NCBI GenBank assembly: GCA_016786925.1
Contig: JAEUTU010000090.1
Coordinates: forward strand, 1 to 32,518
From: Bacteroidia bacterium
Lineage (GTDB): Bacteria; Bacteroidota; Bacteroidia; 2-12-FULL-35-15
Length of the DNA stretch: 32,518 nt
Direction: 5' to 3'
Part shown: positions 1-9,179 of the stretch, piece by piece
Numbering within the stretch: position 1 is the first letter of the stretch
Layout of the letters: each line of letters begins with the position of its first letter
Program-made: the position numbers and the translations under genes
Notes under the pieces: generated by a model
What the model was told of the DNA's origin: nothing
The model's input: only the letters and a program-made list of their open reading frames with translations
Databases searched by the model: none

Positions 1-3000
1 GCTAGTATCGGCAGGACAAACACCATTTTGTACGATCACTCTGTAACCTGTAGTATCTATCAAGTTTAAATAGGTTTGAGTGGCAGTAGTATTAGTTAAT
101 CCTGTCCATGTAATACCATCTGTTGAATTTTCCCAGTTTTGGATAGTACCGTTATATCCGTTCAATGTTAATGTGCCGGAGTTGTTTCCTTCACAACCTG
201 CCATTGCACCACTGATGGTTCCTGCATTAGAAACGGCATCAACTGTAATTGTGTCGATGTTTGAATATACTGCATTACAAATTCCGCTTTTTACACTCAC
301 ACGATACATGGTGGTCATTGTAAGGTTATTATAATTCAAAGAGTCCACTGTATTTGTTAAAGGGATCCAGTTAGAACCACCATCTGTAGAAATTTCCCAT
401 CCTTGGATCGTTCCAACATAACCTGTTAAGTGGAGTGTTCCTGAATTGTTTCCTGAACAAACAGTGTCGTTTGCAGATAAGGTTCCGGCAACTGTAGCAG
501 GATTAACATAAATAGTAGCGACAGTAGATGTGTCGTTTCCACAAGCACCTCCACCAACAATAACTCTGAACCATGTTGTATCGGTTAGGTTGGTATATGT
601 ATAAGAAGTGGTTGTGTTAGCTAAAGTGTTCCATGTAATACCACCATCGGTTGATGTTTCCCAATTTACGATAGAGCCTGCACTATTGATAAGATCTAAA
701 GTTCCGGAATTGATCGTATCGCAGAAGCTAGCTGTTCCATTTAATGTTCCACCAAAAGGAACAGGATCAACGGTGATAGTAACCATGTTGGAAGTTGCCG
801 GGCTACAAATACCACTTTGAACAAGTACCTGGTAGCTGGTGCTCATAGTAAGATTGTTATATACTAATGAATCGCTTGTGTTTGTAAGAGGAATCCAGTT
901 AAAGCCTCCATCTAACGACATTTGCCATCCCTGGATGGTTCCTGTATAACCACTTAAGTTTAATGTTGCACCATTGCTGGAAGCACAAACAGTATCACTT
1001 ACAGAAAGTGTACCTGCTATAGTAGTAGGATTAACATAAACTGTTGTTATAGCTGAAGTATCATTTCCACACAATCCACTTGTTACAATTACTCTGTAGG
1101 AGGTTGTGTCGGTCAAGTTTGAATAGTTTTCAGTCGTGGTTGTGTTAGCAATGGTTGTCCATGTTGTTCCGCCATCAGTAGATGACTCCCAATTTACTAC
1201 TGTACCAACAGAGCCGGTTAATGTTAATGTACCATTGTTAGTCGTACCACAAACGGTTGTTCCACCATTTATCGTTCCACCAACAGCAACAGGGTCAACG
1301 GTGATCGTCACCGCATTGGATGTAGCAACATTACAAACACCACTCTTTACATCTACTTTGTAAGAGGTAGTAGTTGTTAAGTTAGAGTAAACCTGGGAAT
1401 TTGATGTATTAGCAATTGTTAACCAGGTGATACCACCATCGGTAGATGATTGCCAATTTTGTATTGTTCCTGTTTCACCACTAAGTGTAATTGTTCCAAA
1501 ATTGGAAGAAGCACAAACTGTTGCATCTGATGAAAGTATTCCGCCAACAGAAGGAGGATCAACAGCGATGATCGCAACTGATGAAGTGTCATTTGAACAA
1601 ACACCACTTGCTACGATCGTGGCAAATTGAGTTGTTGTAGCAACATTTGTATAATTAAATATAGCACTTGTATTACCTAATGAGGTCCAGGTAGCACCAC
1701 CATCAGTAGAAGAGATCCAGTCCTGAATAGTCCCCACATAATTAATTAAAGTAAGTGTTCCACTGTTAGAACCACCGCAGGCAGTAGTCCCGCCATTTAA
1801 TGTGCCTCCAACAGAAACAGGATCAACTGTTAATGTTGCAGTAGAGGAATTAGCAGTAGAGCAAGTTCCGTTTTGAACAACAGCTCTGAAAATTGTAGTT
1901 AAAGTTAAGTTAGCGTAGCTATGTGTTGTTGTTGTATTAGCGATCGGGCTCCAGTTGATACCTCCATCGATCGAGCTTTCCCATCTGATTACGTTTCCTG
2001 TGTGTCCGGATAGTGTTAATGTTCCTGCATTTGTTCCGAAGCAAATGTTAGAGCTAGCAGAAACACTGCCTCCAACAGAAGGAACATCAACCGTAATGGT
2101 ATCGATAGATGACGAATCAGCAGTACAAACCCCACTTTTTACAACTGCCTGGTAATAGGTAGTTGCTGTGATGTTAGTATATGATTGTGATGTTGATGTA
2201 TTTACAATATTTGTCCAGGTGATACCATCAGTAGATGATAACCAATTCGTAACACTGCCAGTATTTCCTGACAAGGTAATTGTTCCGCTGTTAGCACCAC
2301 TACAAACAGTATCGTTCATAGCAGTTGTTCCACCAACAGAAACCGGATTGACAGTGATCGTAGCGCTAGCTGAGTTAGCTGCTGCACAACCTCCATTCTG
2401 AACATTTGCACGATAAATAGTCGTAGTAGTTAGGTTATTATAACTTTCAGTCGTTGTTGTATTCGGAATGGTAGTAAATGTGATCCCTCCATCAGTAGAA
2501 AATGCCCAGTTGTTAATTGTACCGGTGTGACCGCTCAAGGTTAATGTTCCGGAGTTACCACTTGCACAAACAGTAGCACTTGCACTTACTGCACCGGCTA
2601 CAGTAGCAGATGTAACTACTACAGAGTCGATAGAAGAATAAGCTCCAGCACAACCACCACTTGTTACCAATACTCTATAATATCTGGTTGCAGTTAAATT
2701 AGTGAAGGTTTGTGTTGTATTTGTATTTGCAATATTGGTCCAAGTAGCTCCTGCATCTGTTGAGAATTCCCAACGGGTAATGTTTCCTGTGTGGCCGGCT
2801 AAAGTCAATGTTCCACTATTTGTTCCGGTACAAACAGTAGTTCCTCCTGTGATCGTTCCACCAACAGAGACAGGGCTTACGGTAATAATTGCAGGACTGG
2901 AGAATGCCGGATTACAAGCCCCGCTTTGAACTTGAACACGGTATCTTCTAGTAGCAGTTAGATTAGAGTAGGTTATTGATGTAGCAACATGTGCTGTATC

Positions 3001-3405
3001 AATCCATGTAGCCCCTCCATCAATTGAGTATTGCCATTTAAGAATTGTTCCTACTCTTCCGGTTGAGTTTAGGGTTCCACCATTGGTTCCACTACAAACA
3101 GTAGCCGTACCAGTTACGCTACCACCAACAGATAATGGATCGATGGTCATAAGTGCTTCTGTTGAAGTTGCCGTTGCACAGGACCCATTTTGCACCTTAG
3201 CTCTATAGCGAGTTGCCACGGTTAAGTTTAGATAGGATTGAGTAGTAGTTGTATTAGAAATACTTATCCAGGTACCACCACCATCAGTCGAATATTCCCA
3301 ATTCAATACATTTCCTGTATGACCGCTTAATGTCAGGTTACCGCTATTAGTGCCTGTACACACATTGGTTCCACCACTTACCGTTCCTCCGGCAGATGCT
3401 GCAGT
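1..3405 (-). repeat. Thirteen tandem ~264-bp coding repeats
   Basis: The S-x-DGG-x-TW motif of each unit falls near plus-strand positions 3282, 3018, 2756, 2490, 2228, 1966, 1701, 1437, 1173, 908, 648, 381 and 117, a spacing of about 262-267 bp. Units diverge at the DNA level but keep length and the two cysteines. From about unit 5 onward, two unit types alternate: one ends SGxCxxDTS-like and the next ends SGxCxxATSN-like followed by TITVDPV. This suggests that the recent duplications copied pairs of units (about 528 bp). Confidence 0.88.
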
Positions 3406-3792
3406 GTTAATTACAGTGTAACCGGTAAAAGCATCATTACTCGGGTTTATATCACCTGCTAAAGCACACGTTGCATCAATTGTATAGGTGCCGGGTGCGC
3501 TCAAGTTGGCTTGAGTTGTAAATGTATACGAAAATGTAGAGTTCGTTAACACATTGCTTCCTAATGTGAGAAGTTCTGTCACCGGAGCACCTGCATTAAT
3601 TGTATAGCTAACATTGAATGAGGTTCCTGCTGTAAGAGTAGGACCGAAGTTGAACATTCTGATCGTAACATTTTCAGTAGCAGTTAAAGCACAGCCCGAA
3701 ACCGGTTGGGTAATTGCTGTAACACTGACGTCTTGTGAAAATGAAAATTTACTGATGAGAACAATCGAAAAAAGCGTAAGAAGTTTTTTCAT
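1..3792 (-). CDS. Giant secreted Ig-like repeat protein (partial, C-terminus off the left edge)
   Basis: Reading the minus strand from the ATG at 3790-3792 gives an unbroken frame of 1264 codons to base 1. Residues 1-20 form a Sec signal peptide (MKKLLTLFSIVLIS.., ending FSFSQ). Residues about 21-130 are a non-repeated beta-rich domain resembling CARDB/Ig-like folds. After that come thirteen tandem units of about 88 aa, the last one cut by the window edge. Each unit has a VGGT..GG..VC.G.NSGTLTLSG start, an STDGG.TW core, a YxNLTxTTxYR segment and a second Cys near its end, so one disulfide per unit is likely. Such long Ig-like proteins in Bacteroidota are usually surface or secreted adhesin-like proteins exported by T9SS. 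A C-terminal sorting domain would lie outside the window, so that part is inference. Function and ligand are unknown. Confidence 0.9.
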   Translation of the reverse strand, partial: MKKLLTLFSIVLISKFSFSQDVSVTAITQPVSGCALTATENVTIRMFNFGPTLTAGTSFNVSYTINAGAPVTELLTLGSNVLTNSTFSYTFTTQANLSAPGTYTIDATCALAGDINPSNDAFTGYTVINTAASAGGTVSGGTNVCTGTNSGNLTLSGHTGNVLNWEYSTDGGGTWISISNTTTTQSYLNLTVATRYRAKVQNGSCATATSTEALMTIDPLSVGGSVTGTATVCSGTNGGTLNSTGRVGTILKWQYSIDGGATWIDTAHVATSITYSNLTATRRYRVQVQSGACNPAFSSPAIITVSPVSVGGTITGGTTVCTGTNSGTLTLAGHTGNITRWEFSTDAGATWTNIANTNTTQTFTNLTATRYYRVLVTSGGCAGAYSSIDSVVVTSATVAGAVSASATVCASGNSGTLTLSGHTGTINNWAFSTDGGITFTTIPNTTTTESYNNLTTTTIYRANVQNGGCAAANSASATITVNPVSVGGTTAMNDTVCSGANSGTITLSGNTGSVTNWLSSTDGITWTNIVNTSTSQSYTNITATTYYQAVVKSGVCTADSSSIDTITVDVPSVGGSVSASSNICFGTNAGTLTLSGHTGNVIRWESSIDGGINWSPIANTTTTHSYANLTLTTIFRAVVQNGTCSTANSSTATLTVDPVSVGGTLNGGTTACGGSNSGTLTLINYVGTIQDWISSTDGGATWTSLGNTSAIFNYTNVATTTQFATIVASGVCSNDTSSVAIIAVDPPSVGGILSSDATVCASSNFGTITLSGETGTIQNWQSSTDGGITWLTIANTSNSQVYSNLTTTTSYKVDVKSGVCNVATSNAVTITVDPVAVGGTINGGTTVCGTTNNGTLTLTGSVGTVVNWESSTDGGTTWTTIANTTTTENYSNLTDTTSYRVIVTSGLCGNDTSAITTVYVNPTTIAGTLSVSDTVCASSNGATLNLSGYTGTIQGWQMSLDGGFNWIPLTNTSDSLVYNNLTMSTSYQVLVQSGICSPATSNMVTITVDPVPFGGTLNGTASFCDTINSGTLDLINSAGSIVNWETSTDGGITWNTLANTTTSYTYTNLTDTTWFRVIVGGGACGNDTSTVATIYVNPATVAGTLSANDTVCSGNNSGTLHLTGYVGTIQGWEISTDGGSNWIPLTNTVDSLNYNNLTMTTMYRVSVKSGICNAVYSNIDTITVDAVSNAGTISGAMAGCEGNNSGTLTLNGYNGTIQNWENSTDGITWTGLTNTTATQTYLNLIDTTGYRVIVQNGVCPADTS

Positions 3793-3896
3793 AAATTATT
3801 GATTTGTTGTGTATTATGGTAGTTTATCTCTTGTTTAGTTACCGAAACGTTCTACGAATATATGTTTTTTTTGTTTCGATGTGCTAAAAATATCGA

Positions 3897-4607
3897 CTAA
3901 GGTGTACTTAATGATACAGGTATGATCTTGCCATTCAGATACTTATGCCCGGTAATTGAAAAGTTTGCTATAAATTCGGCCATATCAGATGCACTGATTG
4001 GAGCTTTGTAACCGGGAAATGCCTCTTCCAGCATTTCAGTTTGAGTGGCACCTAATGCTAAACAGTTAAATGCTATGTTCTGATCTTTAAATTCTTCTGC
4101 TAGGCATTCGGTTAAACAAATCATCGCTGCTTTACTTGAACTGTAGGCCGATAATCCTGCAAATTTTACACTCCCTTGAAAACCTCCTACACTGCTAATA
4201 TTCACAATGTGTGATCTTTCTTTCTTGTTCATGAGGGGAAATAAGGATTGTATCAGGCTAATGACAGAGAATACATTTACTTGATATACCTTTTGTACAT
4301 CCTCCTGTTTAAGTTCCAGAAAGGGTTTATTAACAATAGCTCCTGCATTATTAATGAGTATATCAATAGAATGAACATGTTTCTTTATTTCATTCGTTAA
4401 TGAATGGATTGATTCAGGAGAGGAGAGATCACAATAAAAAGGGATAACATTGCCATGGTTAGGGTTATGATCACATTCCTTTTTTAGCTTTTCTAACTTT
4501 TCTTGATCCCTTGCAGTACAGATGATCGTATTTTTCTCATTTTTTGCAAAATGTTTCACCAATTCATAACCAATACCTCTGCTGGCTCCTGTTACAACAA
4601 TATTCAT
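3897..4607 (-). CDS. SDR-family NAD(P)-dependent oxidoreductase
   Basis: A classical short-chain dehydrogenase/reductase of 236 aa, within the usual 230-260 range. The Rossmann nucleotide-binding motif TGASRGIG is at residues 6-13 and the structural NNAG at 86-89. The catalytic set is Ser near 138-139 (NISSVGG), Tyr155 and Lys159 (YSSSK). The acidic residue at the end of beta-3 and the basic TARD segment near residue 31 hint at NADP, but this is not decisive. The substrate cannot be told from sequence. It is divergently arranged with the beta-barrel gene at 4669, with 61 bp between the two start codons. Confidence 0.88.
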   Translation of the reverse strand: MNIVVTGASRGIGYELVKHFAKNEKNTIICTARDQEKLEKLKKECDHNPNHGNVIPFYCDLSSPESIHSLTNEIKKHVHSIDILINNAGAIVNKPFLELKQEDVQKVYQVNVFSVISLIQSLFPLMNKKERSHIVNISSVGGFQGSVKFAGLSAYSSSKAAMICLTECLAEEFKDQNIAFNCLALGATQTEMLEEAFPGYKAPISASDMAEFIANFSITGHKYLNGKIIPVSLSTP

Positions 4608-4668
4608 ATTCTTGTGTTAATGGATTTAGACTCAAAGAAACGTATTTTTTTGCTAACTTTACCACTCT

Positions 4669-5211
4669 ATGAATATCAAAATTTCATATCTATCCTTCAT
4701 TCTTGTTTTCATTTTACATGCTGCACATGCGCAGGATAGTACTATGATCAGAAAACAGCCACCAAAATACAATTTCAAGGATAGGATCTTCTTTGGAGGA
4801 AATTTGGGATTGCAGTTTGGTACAGTAACTTTTGTAGATGTGTCGCCACTGGTTGGTTATCGGATAACAGATAAAGTTTCAGCCGGTATCGGAGTCACTT
4901 ATCAATATTACAGATATAAAGATAAATTCTACGAGTTGGAAACAAATGTTTATGGTGGCCGGGTATTTGGTCGTTATATGTTTACTGATTATTTATTTGC
5001 CCACGTTGAGTATGAATACTTGAACTTGGAAGCTTTTGATTTTTTCAGAAGAAGAGTAGATGTCAATAGTGTTTTAGTGGGTGGTGGATATTATCAGCGT
5101 TTCACATCCAATGCAGGTGTAATGGCCATGCTTTTGTATAACTTTACGGAAGATCGATATACTCCTTATACCAATCCGATCTTTCGAATAGGATTCAATA
5201 TCGGTTTTTGA
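4669..5211 (+). CDS. Small outer-membrane beta-barrel protein
   Basis: A 180-aa protein with a Sec signal peptide (residues 1 to about 21, ending HAAHAQ). The mature part is made of alternating aromatic/hydrophobic strands (GGNLGLQFG, SPLVGYRIT, SAGIGVTYQYYRY, YGGRVFGRYMF, LFAHVEYEYL and others) and ends in Phe, as is typical of beta-barrels assembled by BamA. The size fits an eight-stranded OmpW/OmpA-like barrel. No ligand or pathway is indicated. Its stop codon directly abuts the stop of the convergent SanA-like gene at 5212, with no spacer. Confidence 0.75.
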   Translation: MNIKISYLSFILVFILHAAHAQDSTMIRKQPPKYNFKDRIFFGGNLGLQFGTVTFVDVSPLVGYRITDKVSAGIGVTYQYYRYKDKFYELETNVYGGRVFGRYMFTDYLFAHVEYEYLNLEAFDFFRRRVDVNSVLVGGGYYQRFTSNAGVMAMLLYNFTEDRYTPYTNPIFRIGFNIGF

Positions 5212-5853
5212 TCAGATCTTGATCTTTACTTCCTCTCCCAAGAATTTTGGTTCGGTATGGAATACGTATAGATCCAGCACAGCCTTTAGCTTGGCAAAAT
5301 ATTCTCGAATGGCAGTTTTGATGGAATATTTGGCAGGCACATCTTTTGCGTTAAAACCGATCACATTCATTTCATAATAATTGCCAATAAAAACAGCTCT
5401 TTGGTTGTGAAACTCCTGAGATATTACCGTTACATTCTTTTGTTTAAATACTTTTAAGCATCTTACCATTGAATCAAATGTACGGAAACCGGCATAGTCG
5501 AGCGTGATACAACTATCGGGCACACCTTCCCATATCAATGCGTCACACATATCGGTTGCTTCATCATACTCTTTGATATGATTATCACCACTCACAATAA
5601 TGTGCTTGATCTTGCCGGCTTTGAAAAGATCCGTTGCAGCTTTTATTCTGTTCTTGAAATAGAGATTGTCGCCACCTCTTGATGATTTTTTATTGGCACC
5701 TAAAAGCAAGCCGATATCATTTTGTGGAGTGGATGCTACTTCTGAGTAGAGTTGTGACCGTGTTGAATGAATCACCCAATAATTTGATCCAACAATGGAG
5801 GTCAAAAGAAGCAGGAAACTGATCACGAAGAATAAAATGATCTTCTTTTTCAT
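5212..5853 (-). CDS. SanA/YdcF-like DUF218 membrane protein
   Basis: 213 aa with one N-terminal membrane helix (about residues 4-24), then a DUF218 (ElyC/SanA/YdcF) domain in the periplasm. Landmarks are the DIGLLLGANK strand near residue 46, the KHIIVSGDNH strand near 83, the following acidic EATDM helix, and TVISQEFHNQRA near residue 140. The layout matches SanA ('vancomycin high temperature exclusion protein'), which affects the envelope barrier in enterobacteria; the biochemical activity of the family is poorly defined. It lies 4 bp downstream of the UbiA-family gene on the same strand, so co-transcription is likely. Confidence 0.82.
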   Translation of the reverse strand: MKKKIILFFVISFLLLLTSIVGSNYWVIHSTRSQLYSEVASTPQNDIGLLLGANKKSSRGGDNLYFKNRIKAATDLFKAGKIKHIIVSGDNHIKEYDEATDMCDALIWEGVPDSCITLDYAGFRTFDSMVRCLKVFKQKNVTVISQEFHNQRAVFIGNYYEMNVIGFNAKDVPAKYSIKTAIREYFAKLKAVLDLYVFHTEPKFLGEEVKIKI

Positions 5854-5857
5854 GTTT

Positions 5858-6733
5858 TTATTTTAAAAAAAGATCAAGAAGTACAAAAACAGCAAAAACA
5901 ACACTGGCAATTCCATTGGTGGTAAAGAAGGCTATGTTCACTTTGCTCAGGTCGTTGGGTTTTACCAATGTGTGTTGATAGATGAGTAGGCCTGTAAAAA
6001 CAGCTACTCCTATCCAGTACCACATATTAAATGCAGCATAAAATCCGGCATAAATAACAAATAAAGCACTAAGAATATGCAGGAAAGTAGAAAAAGCCAA
6101 GGCGCCTTTTTTGCCCAACCAAACAGGAATCGACTTCAGTTGTTTTGATTTGTCAAATTCCTCGTCCTGCAAAGCATAGATGATGTCAAAGCCACTTACC
6201 CAAAAAAGGACCGCAAATGAAAAGAACAAAGGAAGCCATGCGAATTCTCCTGTTACAGCCAGATAAGCCCCAATGGGAGCTAGTGCTAATCCGATCCCAA
6301 GTATTAAATGGCATAGTGCCGTGAAGCGTTTGGTTAGACTATAACCCAAAACAACGGCTAATGCTACCGGTGATAGGTAAAAACAAAGCGGGTTAATAAA
6401 AAAGGTAGTAAGAATGAATAGTAAGGAACTGATAATAACAAAGAATAATGCCGATCCCGGTTTAACAAGTCCTGCCGGAATCTCTCGAATAGCAGTACGG
6501 GCATTTTCCTGATCAATTTTTCGGTCAATGTAACGGTTAAATGCCATCGCTGCACTTCTTGCAAATACCATACATAGGATAACAAGGGCAAACAACTTTA
6601 AATCGAATGTAGCATCGGTGAAGGTTATGGCCAAAAAATAGCCAATTATTGCAAAGGGTAAAGCAAAAATGGTATGGCTGAACTTAATAAGCGACAGGTA
6701 GTTGTTTACTTTTTTTAGACTTGAATCCACCAT
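5858..6733 (-). CDS. UbiA-family prenyltransferase (MqnP/UbiA-like)
   Basis: A polytopic membrane prenyltransferase of 291 aa. The first Asp-rich motif NRYIDRKIDQEN (N66, D70, D74, N77) and the second, around D183 and D190-D194 (YALQDEEFD), are the Mg-diphosphate sites of the UbiA superfamily. The enzyme would attach a polyprenyl chain to an aromatic acceptor in the inner membrane. In Bacteroidota this subgroup is usually called 'putative 4-hydroxybenzoate polyprenyltransferase'; because the phylum uses menaquinone, a role as MqnP of the futalosine pathway is plausible, but this is inference. The frame is open upstream to 6970, but those residues are out-of-frame sequence of the neighbouring small membrane protein. 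The ATG at 6733 starts the conserved part and sits 2 bp after that gene's stop. Confidence 0.85.
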   Translation of the reverse strand: MVDSSLKKVNNYLSLIKFSHTIFALPFAIIGYFLAITFTDATFDLKLFALVILCMVFARSAAMAFNRYIDRKIDQENARTAIREIPAGLVKPGSALFFVIISSLLFILTTFFINPLCFYLSPVALAVVLGYSLTKRFTALCHLILGIGLALAPIGAYLAVTGEFAWLPLFFSFAVLFWVSGFDIIYALQDEEFDKSKQLKSIPVWLGKKGALAFSTFLHILSALFVIYAGFYAAFNMWYWIGVAVFTGLLIYQHTLVKPNDLSKVNIAFFTTNGIASVVFAVFVLLDLFLK

Positions 6734-6735
6734 GA

Positions 6736-7002
6736 TTATGCTGTCATTTTTGAATACACCAATATGCCGATCATGATCAAAACAGGGATTGAGCTTAAGA
6801 ACATGCCGATAACTCCTGCTGTGATCTTTGCTGTATTCACCTGATGTTTCATGTCCAGAAAAATATAAATGGTTGAAAGTACCATTCCCACAAAACTCAA
6901 TATGATACCTAAAAATATCCCATAAGGCATAAATGAAACGACTGTTGCTGCTATTCCGATGGCAATACAAACAATACCTAAGATTCGAAGTGTTTTTTCC
7001 AT
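6736..7002 (-). CDS. Small three-helix membrane protein
   Basis: 88 aa, with three predicted membrane helices at about residues 6-24, 28-50 and 62-83 and a short KHQ-containing loop between the second and third. I recognise no family beyond 'small hydrophobic membrane protein'. It ends 2 bp before the UbiA-family start and begins 2 bp after the stop of the protease gene at 7005. It therefore probably belongs to one minus-strand transcript with the protease, the UbiA-like and the SanA-like genes. Confidence 0.72.
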   Translation of the reverse strand: MEKTLRILGIVCIAIGIAATVVSFMPYGIFLGIILSFVGMVLSTIYIFLDMKHQVNTAKITAGVIGMFLSSIPVLIMIGILVYSKMTA

Positions 7003-7004
7003 AA

Positions 7005-9146
7005 TTACGGACGCAAAATTACCAATTTTTCGGAGGATATTTTCTGCTTATTCAATAATAATTCGCAGGAATACAATCCGGCAGCAAGTTCATTGGAGAT
7101 GGTAATAACTGAATTGTTTACAGGGATGATCTTTATGAGTTTTCCAATAGCATTGTAAATGCGGATCTCCATTTTGTCGCCACTGTTGACCATAATATGC
7201 CCAACAGAAAAACTAATGGCATCACTACTCGGATTCGGATAGATCAAAAGCTGGTTATTGTTTTCTGAATTAGCTTCTATTCCGGTTGGGCTGCATCCGG
7301 CAAGTGTCGTAAATACATCTATTTTCCCATATCCCCACTCATTATCCGGTAAACTAGTGCCGGTGAAAGCATCTGTCTTAGGACAGGAAATAACAGCTTG
7401 TTTTGTTTGGAAAGCTGTGGCATTCGGATTTTTTTCAAGGTACAATGCTACCGCTCCTGCTACAACCGGACTGGATGCTGAGGTGCCATTTCCTTTCTTG
7501 TGATATCCGCCTTGCGCCAGGTCACCAGGTAAGTTGGCAATGTATAGACTTTGTAAAGGCATCGAGAGACAGGAAAGGACCCAGTCACCTGTTGCTGCAA
7601 TGTCGGGTTTTACTCTTCCATCGCGTGTTGGACCTTTGCTGGAACTTACCGAAAGTTCGCCAGGGATGAGACTCAAATTGCTCGTATAGGTACTGTTGTA
7701 ATTTAAAAAGTTGTTTCTGTTCACGTAGTTCCCAACTGTGATCACTTCATCCAAGCATTGGAAACTGCTTACTATTGTTTGGTTGTAATCAGGAAGTTTA
7801 TAGTAAACACTATCCGGCATAGTTGCTTGTGAAGGGAGATTATTTCGGATCACATCAAAATTCCATAGGTCGAATTTACCTGAGCCCGTTGTGATCAGTC
7901 GCCAATAGTAAGATGTAGAGTCTGGAATAATATTGAACTCCATAGAATAGGTGCCTCCGATCAGATCACCATAACTTTGAATGATACCAATTCTATTTCC
8001 ATTGTTATAGAGTGTATCTTCCTGTAATACTCCTAAATGACTTGCAATATCAGAAAAGGGTAGACGTCCTCTGAAAGAATGTACCGGTGTCATTTGATCA
8101 GCCCCGATAGAAAAATCAACATTTTTCAGATCATTCGTATCGGCCCACATTTGGAGATAGACACTATTACTGGTGTATTTAAAGAAGGTGAAATTTGTAT
8201 CAGAGGTAACAGTATATCCCAAATGAAAAGCAACATTGCCGCCATTACCTGCCGCGGCCACCATAGCTCTTCCAGGTTCAGCAATGATCATATTCTTAAT
8301 GATCTGCGCCTGAAGATCAGTACCATCATGCGATCCGTAATAGTCGCCAAAACTACAATTGATCACACATGGTTTTCCTAATGAATCTGCTTTTTTGTAG
8401 ATATAATCGATTGCATCAGAGATCAGGCTTGGGTTAGTGCTATTGAAGTCAAGTGCAACAAAAATGATATCCGACTCAGGGGCAACTCCTCTGTACTTAT
8501 TGATCGCACGACCATTTCCTGCTGCGATACCAGTGATATGTGTTCCATGACCATAGTAGTAGGTTGCATCGTGTGCTGCTGCATTGCCTGTTGCTATATC
8601 TGTACTATCCCATTCCTGTCCATAGTTGTATGGTTGAGGTGAATTGGGTTGTGCCGTATAACGTTGATCCCAAAGATATTTTATTCGAGTATTTCCTAGG
8701 CTGTCTTTGAAATCAGGATGCTCAAAATCGATACCTGTATCAATAATTCCTATTATTATATCATTGCCTTTATAACTTTGGATCAAAGGTGCATCACCAT
8801 TATAAACCGGCACAACATTGTTTTGAATATTTGCGGTATCGGCCATTAATTGAGTGTGAGGCGTGTAATGTTCCAAACGTAGTATTCGCTCATTTTTTGC
8901 AAGTGTTTGAATCTGCATAGCCGGAATGCTTATTAATGCAACATTACCAGCTGAATATTTAAATATTCCTCCTAATACACGAACTTGCTCTTGTATAGTA
9001 GGGATATGGCCTTTTACAAATACCTCAATCGTTTGATTGCTGTTTGAAGCCACAGCCTTTGCTAATTCAAAGTTCATTTTGCTCTTTTGAGCAAAACTGA
9101 AACAAAAGGAAAGCGACAGAACAAAAATTAAATGTAAACGTTTCAT
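7005..9146 (-). CDS. Subtilisin-like S8 serine protease with T9SS sorting domain
   Basis: 713 aa. Residues 1-19 are a signal peptide, followed by an N-terminal region of about 110 residues that may act as a prodomain. The S8 domain has Asp136 (IIDTGID), His200 (GHGTH), the oxyanion Asn301 (AAAGNGG) and nucleophile Ser556 (GNGTSASSP). The stretch between Asn301 and Ser556 is long (about 255 residues), so an extra beta domain is inserted there. Residues about 632-713 are a type A T9SS sorting domain (LLIYPNPSSD, AAGLY, final KLVILRP). The protein should be exported through the outer membrane and either released or anchored to the surface. It is divergent from the gene at 9180. Confidence 0.92.
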   Translation of the reverse strand: MKRLHLIFVLSLSFCFSFAQKSKMNFELAKAVASNSNQTIEVFVKGHIPTIQEQVRVLGGIFKYSAGNVALISIPAMQIQTLAKNERILRLEHYTPHTQLMADTANIQNNVVPVYNGDAPLIQSYKGNDIIIGIIDTGIDFEHPDFKDSLGNTRIKYLWDQRYTAQPNSPQPYNYGQEWDSTDIATGNAAAHDATYYYGHGTHITGIAAGNGRAINKYRGVAPESDIIFVALDFNSTNPSLISDAIDYIYKKADSLGKPCVINCSFGDYYGSHDGTDLQAQIIKNMIIAEPGRAMVAAAGNGGNVAFHLGYTVTSDTNFTFFKYTSNSVYLQMWADTNDLKNVDFSIGADQMTPVHSFRGRLPFSDIASHLGVLQEDTLYNNGNRIGIIQSYGDLIGGTYSMEFNIIPDSTSYYWRLITTGSGKFDLWNFDVIRNNLPSQATMPDSVYYKLPDYNQTIVSSFQCLDEVITVGNYVNRNNFLNYNSTYTSNLSLIPGELSVSSSKGPTRDGRVKPDIAATGDWVLSCLSMPLQSLYIANLPGDLAQGGYHKKGNGTSASSPVVAGAVALYLEKNPNATAFQTKQAVISCPKTDAFTGTSLPDNEWGYGKIDVFTTLAGCSPTGIEANSENNNQLLIYPNPSSDAISFSVGHIMVNSGDKMEIRIYNAIGKLIKIIPVNNSVITISNELAAGLYSCELLLNKQKISSEKLVILRP

Positions 9147-9179
9147 GTATAGAGATTAAAATTCGACCTTTGTAAAATC

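Noticed and set aside
80..2929. A series of plus-strand open frames of 60-77 codons spaced about 265 bp apart
   Set aside because: They are antisense shadows of the tandem repeats of the minus-strand protein. Their similarity to each other follows from the repeats, and none has a consistent ribosome-binding site.
1..3405. CRISPR-like or satellite DNA
   Set aside because: The ~264-bp period is a multiple of three, the units are all open in one minus-strand frame, and there are no short exact repeats with spacers.
6734..6970. N-terminal extension of the UbiA-family protein
   Set aside because: It is an out-of-frame reading of the 88-aa membrane protein gene.
7258..8381. Plus-strand frames of 80-100 codons inside the protease gene
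   Set aside because: They are antisense to a well-supported S8 protease whose domain runs through the whole stretch.
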